From: Telopea speciosissima
Lineage: Eukaryota; Streptophyta; Magnoliopsida; Proteales; Proteaceae
Length of the DNA: 64,000 bases
Assembly (NCBI RefSeq): GCF_018873765.1
Contig: NC_057926.1
Location: forward strand, 55,441,378 to 55,505,377
Reading direction: 5' to 3'
Position 1 is the stretch's first letter, and every line of letters begins with the position of its first letter. Under the pieces are notes generated by a model that saw nothing but the letters and a program-made list of their open reading frames with translations, made no database searches and was not told the origin of the DNA. The translations under genes were made by a program, and so were the position numbers. Shown here one piece after another: positions 1-11,638 of this stretch.

Positions 1-10
1 CCATACATAC

Positions 11-1194
11 CTGGAGGAATTCAGCTCCAGCTTCAAGGTCACACTTATGATCTGGAGGCATCTCACGCCCTGTAATGTACATCTCTTTGGCAATTGAGAA
101 ACTTCGAACTATAATGCTTCTTTTCTTTTCCATCACTTTGTCAAGCTTTAGACCTTTTGGTATTCTTACTGAGCTATTCAGTTTCTTTTGGTAAGCAATT
201 ACTGCCCTCACAAATTCCTGCACAATAATCAATTTTAACATCACAAAACCCCCCCATAGACACCATTACCAACTGAGTCTTACCTGATATGCTGATGGAC
301 AACCAGGGTAATCGAATTCATCCGACACCGGATGTCTCATACGCTCTGGATGGAATTGGAGTCCCATTATGAATTTACCCTCATGAGGATTATAAGCATC
401 AGGATCATAGAACCCTTCAATCAAACCATCTGGAGAGAAAGCCATTGGAACAAACCTTTGGGCTAATCTCTTGACACCTTGATGATGGTAGCTGTTAACC
501 CAAATCTCCATCTTCCCTTGTTCCTCCAGAGAATCTTTGAACCATGCATGCAATGGGGTTTCCTCCACCACCTTCACATTGTGACGATGCCCGTCATAGT
601 TGTCATAGTCAATGTGAACCGTTCTCTGTTCTTCTGGGAAATTCTTGGAGAGTTCTTTCTCAATGTCTTGATAAAGGGAACCCCCACAAGCAACGTTGAG
701 GATCTGTGAACCCCTGCAGATTCCCAAGTAAGGTATGTTTCTTTCGAGACAGAGCTTGGCGAGTCTCAATTCTATGGTGTCTTTCTCTCGATCGATGGAT
801 GTATCGCTCACATGCAATCTCCTAATCTCTTCTAATTCCTCAGGCGAAAGCCCAGAAATCTCGGCATCGTAGAGTGAAGGGTCGATGTCTTCGCCCTCAC
901 AGAGTAGAACTCCATGGATTGGCTCAAAGCTGTCCAGCAGGGTATGAACTCCGGCGACCCTGGGGACAATTACTGGCACCGCTCCATAACTAACGATGAG
1001 ATCGAGATGATATTCACCTGAAAAAAGACCCAAAATTTTTAAGGATCGAAATAAAAAAAGAAGACGAAATGGAGAAGATTTATTAAGAATTGGAACGAAC
1101 CCACAAAATCAACGAACTTGTTCTTCCGAACGGTTCGTCGGGAGACGATGAGGACCCTTGGAAGTATAGAGGAGAGATCGTCGGAGGAAGCCAT
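11..1194 (-). CDS. Class I glutamine amidotransferase-like protein (peptidase C26 fold), first three exons
   Basis: Exons are 1194-1101, 1017-284 and 217-11, all with GT-AG borders and matching phases; a donor at 10-9 leads to further exons outside the window. The predicted protein starts [21 protein letters not shown] nucleophile elbow GICRGSQ puts the catalytic Cys near residue 132, and LQFHPER supplies His254 and Glu256, so the Cys-His-Glu triad is complete. The family (Arabidopsis GAT1_2.1 is the closest I recall) is annotated as gamma-glutamyl hydrolase or amidotransferase-like; its substrate in plants is not certain. The start fits because the exon 1 sequence matches the conserved N-terminus of the family. 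The first intron is only 83 bp. Family identification is firm; the exact reaction is inferred. Confidence 0.9.
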
Positions 1195-1818
1195 TGCTTG
1201 TGTCTGTCACAATTAACAGGAACTGGGAGAGAACGATATATAAAATGCCTGATTTTAGTGTTTACACAACAAACACAAAGGACACAGAGGCTATGGCTTG
1301 GCTTTTTATATGTGAATGATACTAATGCTAGGCTGTGCTTACTAATAAATGTGAATGCTTAACACAAAATCTTATCGACATCTCCATAAATACTGGCTTT
1401 GCCTTTCTTATCTCCTCTTTTTCTTCTTCTTGCTCTTCCTTCATGCCGGACTCCATGGTTGTGTTGGACTATTGGCCTCCTTCCTACCTGGTGCATGCAG
1501 GGATTACAACAATAGCTATGTGAGTCAGGTATGACTAGGACAGGCTCTATCTTCAGTACGTACAGGTGCACGACGGCCCAGGCGCCGCGTATTCTCAACT
1601 TCTCCACGGGGCTTGGGACTTGGAGTATTACTTGGACTTAGAAGTGGTAGCAGTGTAGCACTGTCGCAGGGATTGGCCGGGTATTTCAGCTTTGTATACC
1701 CCGAGGGAGTTGTTCTCTTGTATGACCAATCAAACTTGACAATATGCTGATGTGGACCTTCTAATTTTAGGGTTTTTTGCAATATCAAATAATGAATTGG
1801 ATTTTGTATATAAATACT
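1195..1818. other. 5' flank of the amidotransferase gene
   Basis: A TATATAA-like stretch at about 1236-1245 lies 45 bp upstream of the amidotransferase start and could be its TATA box on the minus strand. Nothing else coding or repetitive is recognised here. Confidence 0.4.
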
Positions 1819-1984
1819 CCTACGGCCCCAGCTGCGCGTAGCAGCCTGTGCGACGTAATAAGACTGTGTGTGCAATGACCGCCTTACCTCCACTTGGGCA
1901 AGGTGTTGGGTAGGGGGTAAGGCGGTCATTGCACATGCGACCCATCGCACCCCCCCCAGGTTGCTACGGGCAGTTGGACCGTAG
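1819..1984. mobile_element. Hairpin MITE-like inverted repeat
   Basis: The outer arms read CTACGGCCCCAGCTGCGC and, on the other strand, CTACGGTCCAACTGCCC. The inner arms share GCAATGACCGCCTTAC. The two arms cover most of the element, leaving a short loop. It resembles a foldback MITE; no clear target duplication was found, so the superfamily is unassigned. Confidence 0.55.
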
Positions 1985-3390
1985 ACGATCTGCATTGAAA
2001 TACTACCGGGTCCTGAGCTTAGCATGGTCAAGACACAGAACCGCCTTGGGGTGTGCCAATAAATAACTGCCTTGCCCCCATATAAAGGTCGATTTTTCAG
2101 GAGCTCCAAGGCGATTCTGTGTCTGGACTCTGGAGTCTGCGCAAGGGTAGCTTCAGAACTTGATTGGACCCCTAATTAACCACTTTCATGCAGTTGTTAT
2201 CTCTACCCTTTAACCTACTAAATCCATATTTTTGTTATATGTGAATAAGACGGGTGGAGGACTAATATTTTTTTATCTTGAATCGATGATAAGGCTCCCG
2301 ATACGACTCGATCCATACTGGACCAATTTAATCTGTTCTATAATTACGATACAGTGAACAGAATTTTAACTGAATCAGTAGAAATGAAGTGATCAATAAT
2401 AATAAGATTGTTAACACTGTAGCAAATTGGAAAGGTCGTGCATGTTCGCTAATTTGACCAAATCATACTGCATGGTTGGCTTCCCAATTCCCCAAAATAC
2501 CAAGCCTGGTGTGAGGTGTTCTAGTTTGGTCTTTCTCTAGAGGCCTTCTTTCCCACATCCGCTAACCCACCCAATCAAGGACTTTCTAATGAGGATTAAT
2601 TTAAATGGGGTCTCACACAAAATCCAAACCAACCTGTTGTTCCAAACCAAGCCAATGCTTTTTCAGTGTTAATTTCAACTAAATTCTTTCCTCTTGTTTA
2701 ATTTAGTTGTACAAGAGAAATTATGTCATAACCCAAAATCCTATCCTTGGTTTTGAGGACAAGATACAAAGGGAAGGAGGGGTATTTATGGAAACAAAAG
2801 ATACATGTGATTGGTTCTCAGATGTACGCTTACCTGCATGTATGTGCAAATTAAATGATCCATTCTCTCCTTTCATCTTTCCCCCTCCCCTCTTTTTCTC
2901 CACAGAATTGAGCGCAAATTTGCTCATTATTCTCCTCTTCAAAGGGGGAACACATTGGACATTGATGGGTATCTGTAGATAAAAACTCCAAAATGGCAAA
3001 AATTTGTCTACAATGGTAGGTCTAGAGAGTATCTAAATGATAGTAGACTGAAGGAAAGAAGTAGATATTGTTATTATTAATACTGGAAAACATCTTATAT
3101 TTGAGTACATCGACTCACCTTCAGAACAGTTTACTAGGAGGAGTGAGAAAAAGTAGTATTAAGTGATCAGAACCATGACTCAACATGATTAAGTCAATTC
3201 ACCCTTCACTCTTATTTGATGTACATAAACTCTCCTTCAGAAACATAACCATTACTATTACTAAATATTTCAGAGCAGATAAAAGACTCTTAAGTAACCA
3301 ACCCATCGATCCAGACTCATACAAGCACATAATGATATGATATATATAGCATAGCAGATCAGTCCACCATGCACCTCTGCCATGTTGGAT
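1985..3390. other. Intergenic, with one copy of a dispersed repeat
   Basis: No gene is supported. About 2740-2880 carries a roughly 120-bp repeat whose diverged partner lies in opposite orientation at 5935-6035. The rest shows nothing I recognise. Confidence 0.4.
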
Positions 3391-3693
3391 CTAGCAACTA
3401 GGCCAGGCAACTCCACAGGAGCTGCCAACCTTCTTGGCATTGGAAGAATTGATGAGCTTCTGGTAATTAGGGTCCTTCATATACTGGCAAAGGCATGGCT
3501 TCTGTTCCTTCAACTTGTCGCAGCATTTCTGTGATGGGGGAGTATCGGAAGTTATTGCAGAGTAACAAGGAGCCAGCTCCACCGCATTGCAAGTTGCTGC
3601 CATCGACATACTCGCTTCTCCCAGAAGCAGCATCATAACCATTACACACACTACTAGTGCATAGTTATTAGGGACCTTCTTCATCATCTTCAC
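3391..3693 (-). CDS. Type 2 non-specific lipid-transfer protein, copy 1
   Basis: An intronless 100-residue precursor. Residues 1 to about 33 form a Met- and Leu-rich secretion signal ending near MSMAA. The mature part of about 67 residues has all eight cysteines (35, 43, 57, 58, 67, 69, 93, 100) with spacing C-7-C-13-CC-8-C-1-C-23-C-6-C, the classical nsLTP2 pattern. The CLC centre with Leu between the Cys pair is also typical. Such proteins are secreted to the apoplast and bind fatty acids or lysolipids in a hydrophobic tunnel, with roles in cutin or suberin deposition and defence. It is one of three minus-strand paralogues, separated by about 3.5 and 5.1 kb. Confidence 0.95.
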   Translation of the reverse strand: MKMMKKVPNNYALVVCVMVMMLLLGEASMSMAATCNAVELAPCYSAITSDTPPSQKCCDKLKEQKPCLCQYMKDPNYQKLINSSNAKKVGSSCGVAWPSC

Positions 3694-3792
3694 CCAACAG
3701 ATCAGCTATAAACAAAAGCAATGGATGAGAAACAGAGATATATAGACTAAGGGAAGAAGCTTGATGGGTTAATTGGGCTTGGATTCATTCAA

Positions 3793-3800
3793 TATTTATA
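3793..3800 (-). promoter_or_regulatory. TATA box of nsLTP copy 1
   Basis: On the minus strand TATAAATA, preceded by GGTC, lies 100 bp upstream of the start codon. Copies 2 and 3 have a matching TATA context at similar distances. Confidence 0.65.
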
Positions 3801-3950
3801 GACCTTAAAAAGACCCACTAAACTATTAGTGTTTTGGTTCTTCTAGCAACAATCTTCTTTAGGGAGGTTAATTTGTTTCTCTCAACTTAAAATATCTTCA
3901 AGTGTAATACGAATTGAGTTAGCTAGCTAATGCGCCTAATCATGGATATA

Positions 3951-3974
3951 TGTATTGCGTGGGGCATTAATGCA
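3951..3974. promoter_or_regulatory. Distal promoter block shared by nsLTP copies 1 and 2
   Basis: The block beginning TGTATTGCGTGG and continuing into CATTAATGCA recurs at 7668-7692, also upstream of a nsLTP gene. Either it is a leftover of the tandem duplication or a conserved control element. Confidence 0.45.
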
Positions 3975-4014
3975 AGTCACTACTTGTTATTACTTCAACA
4001 TTATCATCTCTCTA

Positions 4015-7000
4015 ATCTTAAATGAAAATAATAGGTGATGAGGGTAGTAGGTAGAATAGGGGCATCACTCTCTGTTCTCTAATCCAATTTGTTTCTCAGA
4101 AATGCTAATAATAGTCACTCACCCACATGGCTAATGGTTAGTAGCTGCTAGAAATTAATTAAACTTTCTAGTTCATGGAATGCCTTCACTGTTCCGTAAA
4201 CCTGTGACCTGCAGCTGGTTGATTAGTATTGTAGTTTAGAATAGGAAAAGAAGACTTCACCAGCAACCAAAAGTTTAAGAAGAAATTAAACTTGGAATTG
4301 ATCGAACCCCGGCCACAAGTAGTAATGGTGACAATTCAAACCCACCCGTTTGATTTGATCCATCTGCGATCGATCATTGAGCAGTAGTTTGGTCTGGTAA
4401 ACTGGGTTTAAGTTTTTAATTAAGCTCACTCGCTACTCATTATGACTGATTTTAGTTATTGTTATGTGTGTCTTGAATTCTTCGATCGGTTTCGAAGATT
4501 GACCAGCTCCAACATTTTTTATGGCGATTCGAATGAAATTTGTTCTTAGGTCTGTGATGGTAGTGGAGGATTTGGGCCTATAGGCCCAAGTGGTGTGGGG
4601 GTGAAGTCCCTGCAGTATAGTACAACCTGACCCGATGGGTCGATCCGTTTGAAGGTGTATGTATATGTTTTTCGTGTTTTGTTGTGTAAGTAAATGAAAC
4701 AAGTGAGATTTTGGGGATTTTCAAGTTAGGGTTTTTGGGTGAGAGTTTTTACTGCCGTTTTAATGTTCTTGAGAGATCTCCTGTAATCTTCTTTCATTTA
4801 CATAATGAATCATCTTTAGCTTAACCCATCGAGGTAGCACATGACATTGATGTGTGAACCACTTGTGTCATCTTTGTTTGCTCTGTTTTATTTGTTCGTG
4901 TTTCTTGATATTTGTTTTAACAATTATCTATTAATTTTGTGATTCATGACATGAGATGACGTCAACAACACAAACTATTAATAATCTAAATGGGCTCTAA
5001 GTTGTGAGTAATTTAGCTAGCAATAGTGCTAAAATTATAGAGAGCAAACTTTTGATACCTTATTTTACCAGAGACGGGTGATGTTAACCTTTATATCATG
5101 GAGCACTTCTCACATCTTTTTCAATTGATATACTCACAACTTTAATTACGTGTCAAATTAACAAGGGCTAGAGGGCCACACTAGAAACCTTTCTTGCCAT
5201 CAATATGGAAACTTTGGCCTCCCACTAAATGGTACGTACGGTGCATCTAGAATTCCTTCCACGGGCACCTACAACCTCTCTCTCTCTAAACCTCTCTCTC
5301 TAACACAAAGTGGGAAGTTCAGTGGAAGACACACATACCCACTCGAAGTATGAAGAGTTACACCAGCTAAGCTTAAGTACAAAATCTATACACTATCCAT
5401 AAAATTTTAACTGTTGTAGATATTTGTGTGATAGTCTAGAAAGTAGAATTGCAAGACTAAAAAACCTGCTCCTGTTCATTATTTTGGATCTAGTATGTTT
5501 TTAGGGAGTACGATCACCACACTGATGGAGTATAAATGGAATCTCCCACGCTAGTACTTTATTGACTGTAGGACAAAGTGGGAAGCATCTCGACCTCTCT
5601 CTCTCTCACTTAGATGTAGTGACGGTGGATCATGGGTGATGCAATGACGATGGATTGAACAATTGAGATGCTTCCTATTCCATCCAACAATCAATAATGT
5701 GCTTGCGTGGAATATTCCATTATACCCACATATGTATTCAACAATTTCTCATATCTTCATCAAAAGCTTTAACTATAATGATTACTAATACTAAGGGAAA
5801 ATGAATCTCACGATGCAATCGTGTGGATTTCTTTACACGACCCTGACAAATCACTATAGGGCCTACGCTCTCTCTTTCCATTAAACCCCCCCCCATGTAT
5901 GCTTCGAAATCCTTCCTCTTTAATTGGTCTCAGAGAATGGATTATCTGCACGTACGTGTAGGTGAACGTACATCTCAAAATCAATCATATATTTATTTTG
6001 TTTTCATTAATACCCATTCTCCCCTATTAAATGGTAAAAATAAGACAGACGGTTGCCTCTCACTTGGAACCAAACTACCTCAGGCCCCCAAATTGCACAT
6101 GGGCTGTCATATGAAACCCTCACCCTAATACTAGTTATTCTCATAGAGAATTTTCCACTTCACCATGTATGGTTATAGTAGGTTAATTGTCACCAATAAA
6201 ATATGACCGAAGGTATCATCAGATACTGACAGCTATGAAAACTAATATCATTGATTTTTGTACTACCATTTTAGCCCTCTTTAGACAAAAAATATCACTC
6301 CCTATTGTAAGAAAGGGCGAATTCGATATAATGATCTATAATACCACTCCCTAATTTGGTTCTTCTCTCTTTCTTTCTTGTCTCTATTTTTTGTTTGTTC
6401 ATTTTCCTCTCTTCCATGGATTTACAATCTCTTATCAGCCATGTGAGGGTTAATCCTACATCGGCTCCGTAATGGACTTTTACTTATCCAAGCCCATTGG
6501 GACCTTAACTACAACTATAAGTGAGAGGGGTAATGGATGGGAGGGGGGAAGGGGTGCCTTATGGCATAAGGTTAAGATAGGAAAAAAATCCAACCCATAA
6601 TCTCTTGAGAGCCTACACTCTATTGGTAACTGGTAAGACACTAGCTAATTGAATTCTAATGTTGGTGGGGATAGCCTTAACCTAAGATTGTTACGATCTT
6701 ATACCAGTGCAGTGTTTAAGCGATGACCGCCATCAGCAGAGCAGAATGGGTCGGAGCCTGAAATGGGAGTTAAGAATCGGCCATGATTGAGATAAAAGAT
6801 GGTCAATTTTGATGGAATCGGCCAATCATTCCGGAAAAAACAATTAAACCATGATTCATGAACCCGTTCTTTCTCCCAAACCACAACGCATAGATGGAAG
6901 CAAAAGTTTAATGGAAAAAGTCTTATTTGAGTAACATAGAGTACTCTCGCCTTATTCCTTGAGAACAATTTACTGAGTAGCTAGAACTGGGAAAAAAGTA

Positions 7001-7020
7001 TCAAGTGAGTGATAGCCATC
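4015..7020. other. Intergenic between nsLTP copies 1 and 2
   Basis: No gene is supported. About 5935-6035 holds the inverted partner of the repeat at 2740-2880. Short CT-rich runs occur near 5277-5300 and 5595-5610. The ORF-like stretch at 6699-6968 has no recognisable domain. Confidence 0.4.
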
Positions 7021-7104
7021 CATGACCCCACTCAAACGTCATATTATTATATATATAGCTATAGTAGAATGGTGGGACAGCAGCTCGATGGAACGATCTC
7101 CCTC

Positions 7105-7142
7105 CCATGTTCATGTTGATGTTGATGTTGATGTTGATGTTG
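7105..7142. repeat. TTGATG hexanucleotide microsatellite
   Basis: About five tandem TTGATG units lie 15 bp beyond the stop codon of nsLTP copy 2, so within its probable 3' UTR. Confidence 0.85.
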
Positions 7143-7156
7143 TTAATTGGGAGGTT

Positions 7157-7474
7157 CTAGCAACTGGGGATGGGGACCCCACAGGTACGGCCAACCTTCT
7201 TGGCATTGGGAGAGTTTATGTACTTGTGCAAATTAGGGTCCTTCACATACTGGCAAAGGCAGGGCTTTTGTTCCTTCAACTTGTTGCAGCAAGTCTCAGA
7301 TGGAGGAGAGTTGGAGGTCATTGCTTGTAAACAAGGAGACAGCTCTATCGCATTGCAACTAACTGCTGTCATCGACAAACTTGCTTCTCCCAAAAGCAGC
7401 ATCATCATCATCAGAAGCATTACTACGCACATTTTTGCAGAGTTACAGACCTTCTTCATCATCATCATCTTCAC
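7157..7474 (-). CDS. Type 2 non-specific lipid-transfer protein, copy 2
   Basis: An intronless 105-residue precursor. Its N-terminus is unusually Met-rich (MKMMMMKK, and another Met run near residues 22-25), caused by CAT-type triplet repeats on the plus strand. The signal peptide probably ends near residue 37-39. Cysteines at 40, 48, 62, 63, 72, 74, 98 and 105 keep the nsLTP2 spacing C-7-C-13-CC-8-C-1-C-23-C-6-C. It is closest to copy 1: both share CNA-ELxPC, KLKEQKPCLCQY and NAKKVG. It is probably a secreted lipid-binding protein. The start is the first ATG; a start at residue 3 or 4 would also give a working signal. Confidence 0.94.
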   Translation of the reverse strand: MKMMMMKKVCNSAKMCVVMLLMMMMLLLGEASLSMTAVSCNAIELSPCLQAMTSNSPPSETCCNKLKEQKPCLCQYVKDPNLHKYINSPNAKKVGRTCGVPIPSC

Positions 7475-7609
7475 CCACCCAACAGAACAGAACAGAGCAG
7501 AACAGAACTATGGCCAACTGATCAGAGACGACAGAGATGGAACGGAACAGGGGAGATCAAGGAAGAAGGAGGCTGATGATGATGGGTTCATATAGCTTGG
7601 ATTCCTCCA

Positions 7610-7617
7610 TTTATATA
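7610..7617 (-). promoter_or_regulatory. TATA box of nsLTP copy 2
   Basis: The minus strand reads ATCTATATAAAT, 136 bp upstream of the start codon, in the same TCTATA context as the other two copies. Confidence 0.6.
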
Positions 7618-7667
7618 GATCTCTCAGAGACCTGGCCAATGAGATAAAATTAAATCTCCACTATTAA

Positions 7668-7692
7668 TGTATTGCGTGGAACATTGATGCAC
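7668..7692. promoter_or_regulatory. Distal promoter block shared with nsLTP copy 1
   Basis: TGTATTGCGTGG followed by ACATTGATGCA matches 3951-3974. The surrounding 70 bp are also recognisably related, down to the CATCATCAT-rich tail. Confidence 0.45.
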
Positions 7693-7950
7693 GTAATTTG
7701 CTATTCCTTCAATAGCATCCATCATCATCATCATCATCTAATTGTTTTACCAAGTAAATAAATAAAAAATAAAAAAAAAACCCTTCTTATTCTGTAATCC
7801 TTCCTTTGTACAGATCGATCTTATTCTCTTTCCTTGTTTAGTTTAGCCATGTATAAACTTTTGCATATTCCTCCGTAATGGCGCGTCAAAATGACCAACA
7901 AGAGATCGATCGGGAGAGCCATAATAGAAACCTTAATTTCCTGCTGTCAA

Positions 7951-8070
7951 TATATATATATATATATATATATATGAAAACTTTTTGATCTCTTTCTCTG
8001 ATAAGGTGAGAATAATATTGATTTGGAAGAATCGTGTATCGATTGAGGAGATATATATATATATATATAC
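7951..8070. repeat. Two TA dinucleotide microsatellites
   Basis: Runs of TA occupy about 7951-7975 and 8051-8069, separated by unique sequence. Confidence 0.85.
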
Positions 8071-8394
8071 ATGATTTAGATGCCGTTTACAACTGTAAGG
8101 ATTTATGGGATTAATGATTTAGCAACATAAAAGGAAGGATAAGGAGAGAGAAGATAAGAGAGTGATTCGCTCGCTTGATACTCCCCTCTGAGAATTAATG
8201 AAATGATGCTTCCAAGACATCTTTATTTGTAGATCTAAAAGTTACATTGGCCTATACCTTCTGTGGACTTCTTCAGCTCCTTCACATGCACCATAAGTTT
8301 CCCCTGTAAGATTCATTACCTTTTTTGTTTTTCTTGGGTTGAAAACGAATTTATTCAAAAAGACGTGAAAGCCTCATGAATAAATGATTACAGT

Positions 8395-8650
8395 GGTCTT
8401 AGATCCATAGATCGAAAATGGGCCAAACCATTTTACACATGTCACGACAAAGCCCTTCCTGCCAAGAGTCAGATAGGCTATTAAACTCCTTTGGTACGAA
8501 CAAGAAAGACTTTAAATATAAAGTGTCCTCTAGAATAGGTTTGAGGATAAGAGGTGTTGTTGAAACCCCATGCTGCAAATAATTTATCACCTCCTAGTTA
8601 TCTCCTTCCACATCAAAACAAACAAAGTCCTCTGATATAGCTCTCTGTAA
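8395..8650 (-). mobile_element. Fragment of a LINE RNase H domain
   Basis: A minus-strand frame reads EVINYLQHGVSTTPLILKP and, further on, KEFNSLSDSWQEGLCRD. This is the C-terminal half of the RNase H domain attached to many plant L1-type LINEs. No reverse transcriptase part is next to it. It differs from the LINE at 53-56 kb. Confidence 0.5.
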
Positions 8651-8674
8651 GATTTCTAATCCAACAGTACTAGA

Positions 8675-9085
8675 GGTGTCAAACAGTCCGTTTCATCCAG
8701 TTTTGGCCAGGGCTGAATTAATTTGAGGCTGAGGATGAGTGAAACCAAAGCCAGGCAATAAGAGAAGGTTCAGTTTCGATCCAATTTGGGTTTGGTTTAT
8801 ATCAGTTTTCTCTTATCCGGCTATCATGGTTTGATATCGAACTCTCTAGTTTGAGTTCAGTTTACCATATATATTATATACATAATTATGAGAAAAAGAA
8901 AATTTTTTTTTTCCATACTTGGTGCATTTTTTTGTCAGTCCACTGCAGAGTGCAGTCCAATTTTCATTTGGTTCCTTAACATCCCAAACCAAAGCCGGTC
9001 TGGTAAGGAATCGGTTCATTTTGACTTGAATTTTTTGATTGGGATCGGTTGGTTTGACTGTTTGGTTTTGGGTTTGACACCCTTA
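8675..9085. mobile_element. MITE-like element with GGTGTCAAAC ends
   Basis: The left end reads AGAGGTGTCAAAC and the right end is its complement, GTTTGACACCCTTA. The interior is rich in GGTTT/TCGGTT words. No target duplication was found. Its ends resemble those of the element at 13253-13615. Confidence 0.5.
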
Positions 9086-9354
9086 TCTACCACAATATTT
9101 CAGGGAGAGCCGGAGAGGCATCGATCTGTTTATAACTTTATATTACCATCTAACATGCCATGCCAATAATAAAAGCAAAATGATATATTTATTAAGGAGA
9201 GAGAAGAGAGCTGCATATTTAGTGAGTGAAGAGTTACAAGAGAGTGTATGAGAGGAAAGTACAAACTCCTTGCTTTTAGATTGGGGTGTCATTCGATCGA
9301 TTTGGACTGATTTTGGTGTGAGAATGAATGAGAACGAGTTCAAAACATGATCCA

Positions 9355-9655
9355 ATAAGGGTGCATTGGGTTTTGGTTTGGTTTCAGGTTCCTATCTGTT
9401 TCTCTTATTATGGGTTTGGTTTCGGTTTACCATGTAAATATATTTATTAATATGGAAAAAATGTGCTTTTTTTTTCAGGAATTTTGGGCTGCTATCGGGT
9501 TATTTTGGTCCAAAATTTTAGTTTGTTTGGTATCTTATCGGTTTCAATGCGATCTAATTTGATTTTCAATGTCACAAAACTTCATCTCAAAACTTAATCC
9601 AATAAGCTCATATTGGTTTTGGTTCGGTTGATGCTAAGTTTTGACAACCCTACTT
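9355..9655. mobile_element. Second, more diverged copy of a GGTTT-rich MITE-like element
   Basis: Starts near AAGGGTGCATTGGG and ends near TTTTGACAACCCTA, with the same TTTGGTTTCGGTTT interior as the neighbour at 8675-9085. The boundaries are approximate. Confidence 0.4.
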
Positions 9656-9804
9656 TTAGGTCACAACATGACAATGAGAGAATACAAGACCACAAAATGA
9701 TCTGCTAAAACTTGTTAGTTTGAAGCCTGTGTTGGCCTGGGCCTTGGGTAGGGCTAGCACAATGTTGACATATAGGAATGAGATACGGTCGGCCCAGTTC
9801 TAAC

Positions 9805-10026
9805 CATGGTTCGTGATCTCACTATCGGTTGGATCGGATCGGGATCGCCCAAACTTAGGCAAATATGACACTTTTATCCCTATTTTTTTTATAATAAAAT
9901 TTTTTTTTTAATTTTTTTACATTTTTACACTTGTTCGTACAGTTGGATCGGATCGGTATCAATCTTGGCCGATACCGATCCAATCCAGCCAAAATCAATC
10001 GATCCGATCCGATACCTCAAACCATG
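9805..10026. mobile_element. hAT-type MITE, CATGGTT family
   Basis: This 222-bp element begins CATGGTTCGTGATC and ends CTCAAACCATG, so the termini are inverted. It is flanked by a perfect 8-bp duplication, GTTCTAAC at 9797-9804 and 10027-10034, the hAT signature. The interior carries inverted GGATCGGATC and GGTATCGG words. It has no coding capacity. Confidence 0.88.
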
Positions 10027-10034
10027 GTTCTAAC

Positions 10035-10751
10035 AGTAGTCATTTCTAGTTGCCAATGTGTTTTAAGAATTTGGGCCAACCACTTTTCTCATCCCCTTGA
10101 TTTTTAGGGGGAGCGATTTTATTGATGGGCCTATGGATAATATATCTGCAAACACACAAAATTATGGGAAAAGACTGGGCTCGTGGCCAGGATGCCCCAT
10201 CATGTGTCATCCTCTCTCCTCCCTTTTGGAAAAGTCCCCCTTGCCCTCTTGTGTTCAATCATGTGATTGATGTACGCTGCTAGCATATCCAACCCTCTCC
10301 CCAAAATTATATACCATGAGTTGTTGTTGAAGCTGTTTAATATTAAAAATAAAAAAAAATAAACTGAATAGCTCCCGTTTCCAGTCTTTGCAATTCTCTG
10401 GGTTGATCCGTGTGATAATCTCCTTGTGGTCCATAAGAATTAGTAATTTTAAAAAGTACTTATGCCTACTTGTTGCAAGCTAGCAGTGTACACCAATGGG
10501 AGGGTAGGATGGAAAGGGGCATGGGAGTTATTTCCAAAGGGGAGGGAGAGAGTGACATAGGTTGGGTCTTTTTTTTTTTTTTTAAATCAAAATGCTCTCC
10601 GCAGGTATCTTTTATCCATCCATCTTTTAGGCTGTTTGGAAGTCAAAAAAAGAAAAGAGAAACCATAATGAGAAAAAAAAAAAAAAAAAAAAAATCAAGA
10701 TGATGCAATGATTGATCTATGTGTTTATTTTTCTACCAAACAAAAAAAAAA
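10035..10751. other. Intergenic, simple-sequence rich
   Basis: Contains a poly-T run near 10567-10583 and a poly-A run near 10673-10694. No gene is seen. Confidence 0.5.
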
Positions 10752-11105
10752 GGGTGAATTACAGATCACCCTTCGGTTTTCAATCGAAACTCAGATCACT
10801 CCTTGATTTTTAAAAAACTCAAATGTCCCTCTCTACAGTAACTGTGTTAGTCTGCTGTTAGTTATTGGTGTGAAAGGACTATTTTACCTTTGTACTAAAA
10901 CATTAGAATTAAATTTACAATACTACCCTTCTTTCATCTTCAACATTGGTCAAGAGTAATTTAGGGATTTAAATTTATCTAAGTGGCTGACATCATCACT
11001 TAACAGCATAAAACTAATGTTAGGGACTAATTTGTCATTTTGAGATCTAAACCAGAGTGTGATTTGAGTTTATTCAAAAACCACGGGGCGATCTATAATT
11101 TACCC
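10752..11105. mobile_element. Mutator-type MITE with GGGTRAATTA ends
   Basis: Left end GGGTGAATTACAGATC; the right end complement reads GGGTAAATTATAGATC. The arms stay alignable for about 50 bp. Both sides are flanked by at least nine A residues, which fits a 9-bp duplication but carries little information. Confidence 0.7.
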
Positions 11106-11195
11106 AAAAAAAAAAAACTGTGTTTATCTCTCTCCACAAATTCAAATTTTACTGGATTTTTTCCTTTTCTTTTCTTGACATCCAAACATAGGCTA

Positions 11196-11622
11196 GGTAA
11201 TGTTTGATCTACATTCTGAGTATAGGCCCATGATGCATTCTGGGAATGCAACCAAACACAACATAAGTTTGCTCCACTCAATTGTGGAGAGTGTTGATTC
11301 AATCTAGTAATTCTACAACTGCAAGTTGATGTAATGGCAGTAATAGTATTGCACTGCCACTAACCCATGTAACTCTCTTTCCTGCATATTCTTGAGCAGA
11401 GGAGCAACTCTGGTCTTCACAAGTTCTGGACTTCATCGCCTGAGAAATCTCCGATGAAGTAAGGTCATGTTATTCGTTATATGGATTCTGGTGTTTGGTA
11501 TGTATTCTCCGAATAGATTCTGGAATGTAGAACACATTCGGAAATCCAGTTCTTTATTTTCTCATTTCATATTGAATTCTAAACCCAGAATCTACTCCGA
11601 AAATGCAAAGCAAACACAGCAA
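11196..11622. mobile_element. Two short inverted-repeat elements with TGTTTGG-type ends
   Basis: One spans about 11196-11262 (TGTTTGATCTACATTC against GAATGCAACCAAACA). The other spans about 11489-11622 (GTGTTTGGTATG against AAGCAAACAC, with GATTCTGG near both ends). These look like small foldback MITEs; the boundaries are approximate. Confidence 0.4.
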
Positions 11623-11638
11623 AAGTTATAGATGAACC

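Noticed and set aside
1525-2109. 194-codon minus-strand frame
   Set aside because: It runs across a hairpin MITE, has low-complexity composition and no recognisable domain.
2707-2999. Overlapping plus and minus frames of about 90 codons
   Set aside because: They lie in a dispersed repeat that also occurs inverted at 5.9 kb; no coding signal.
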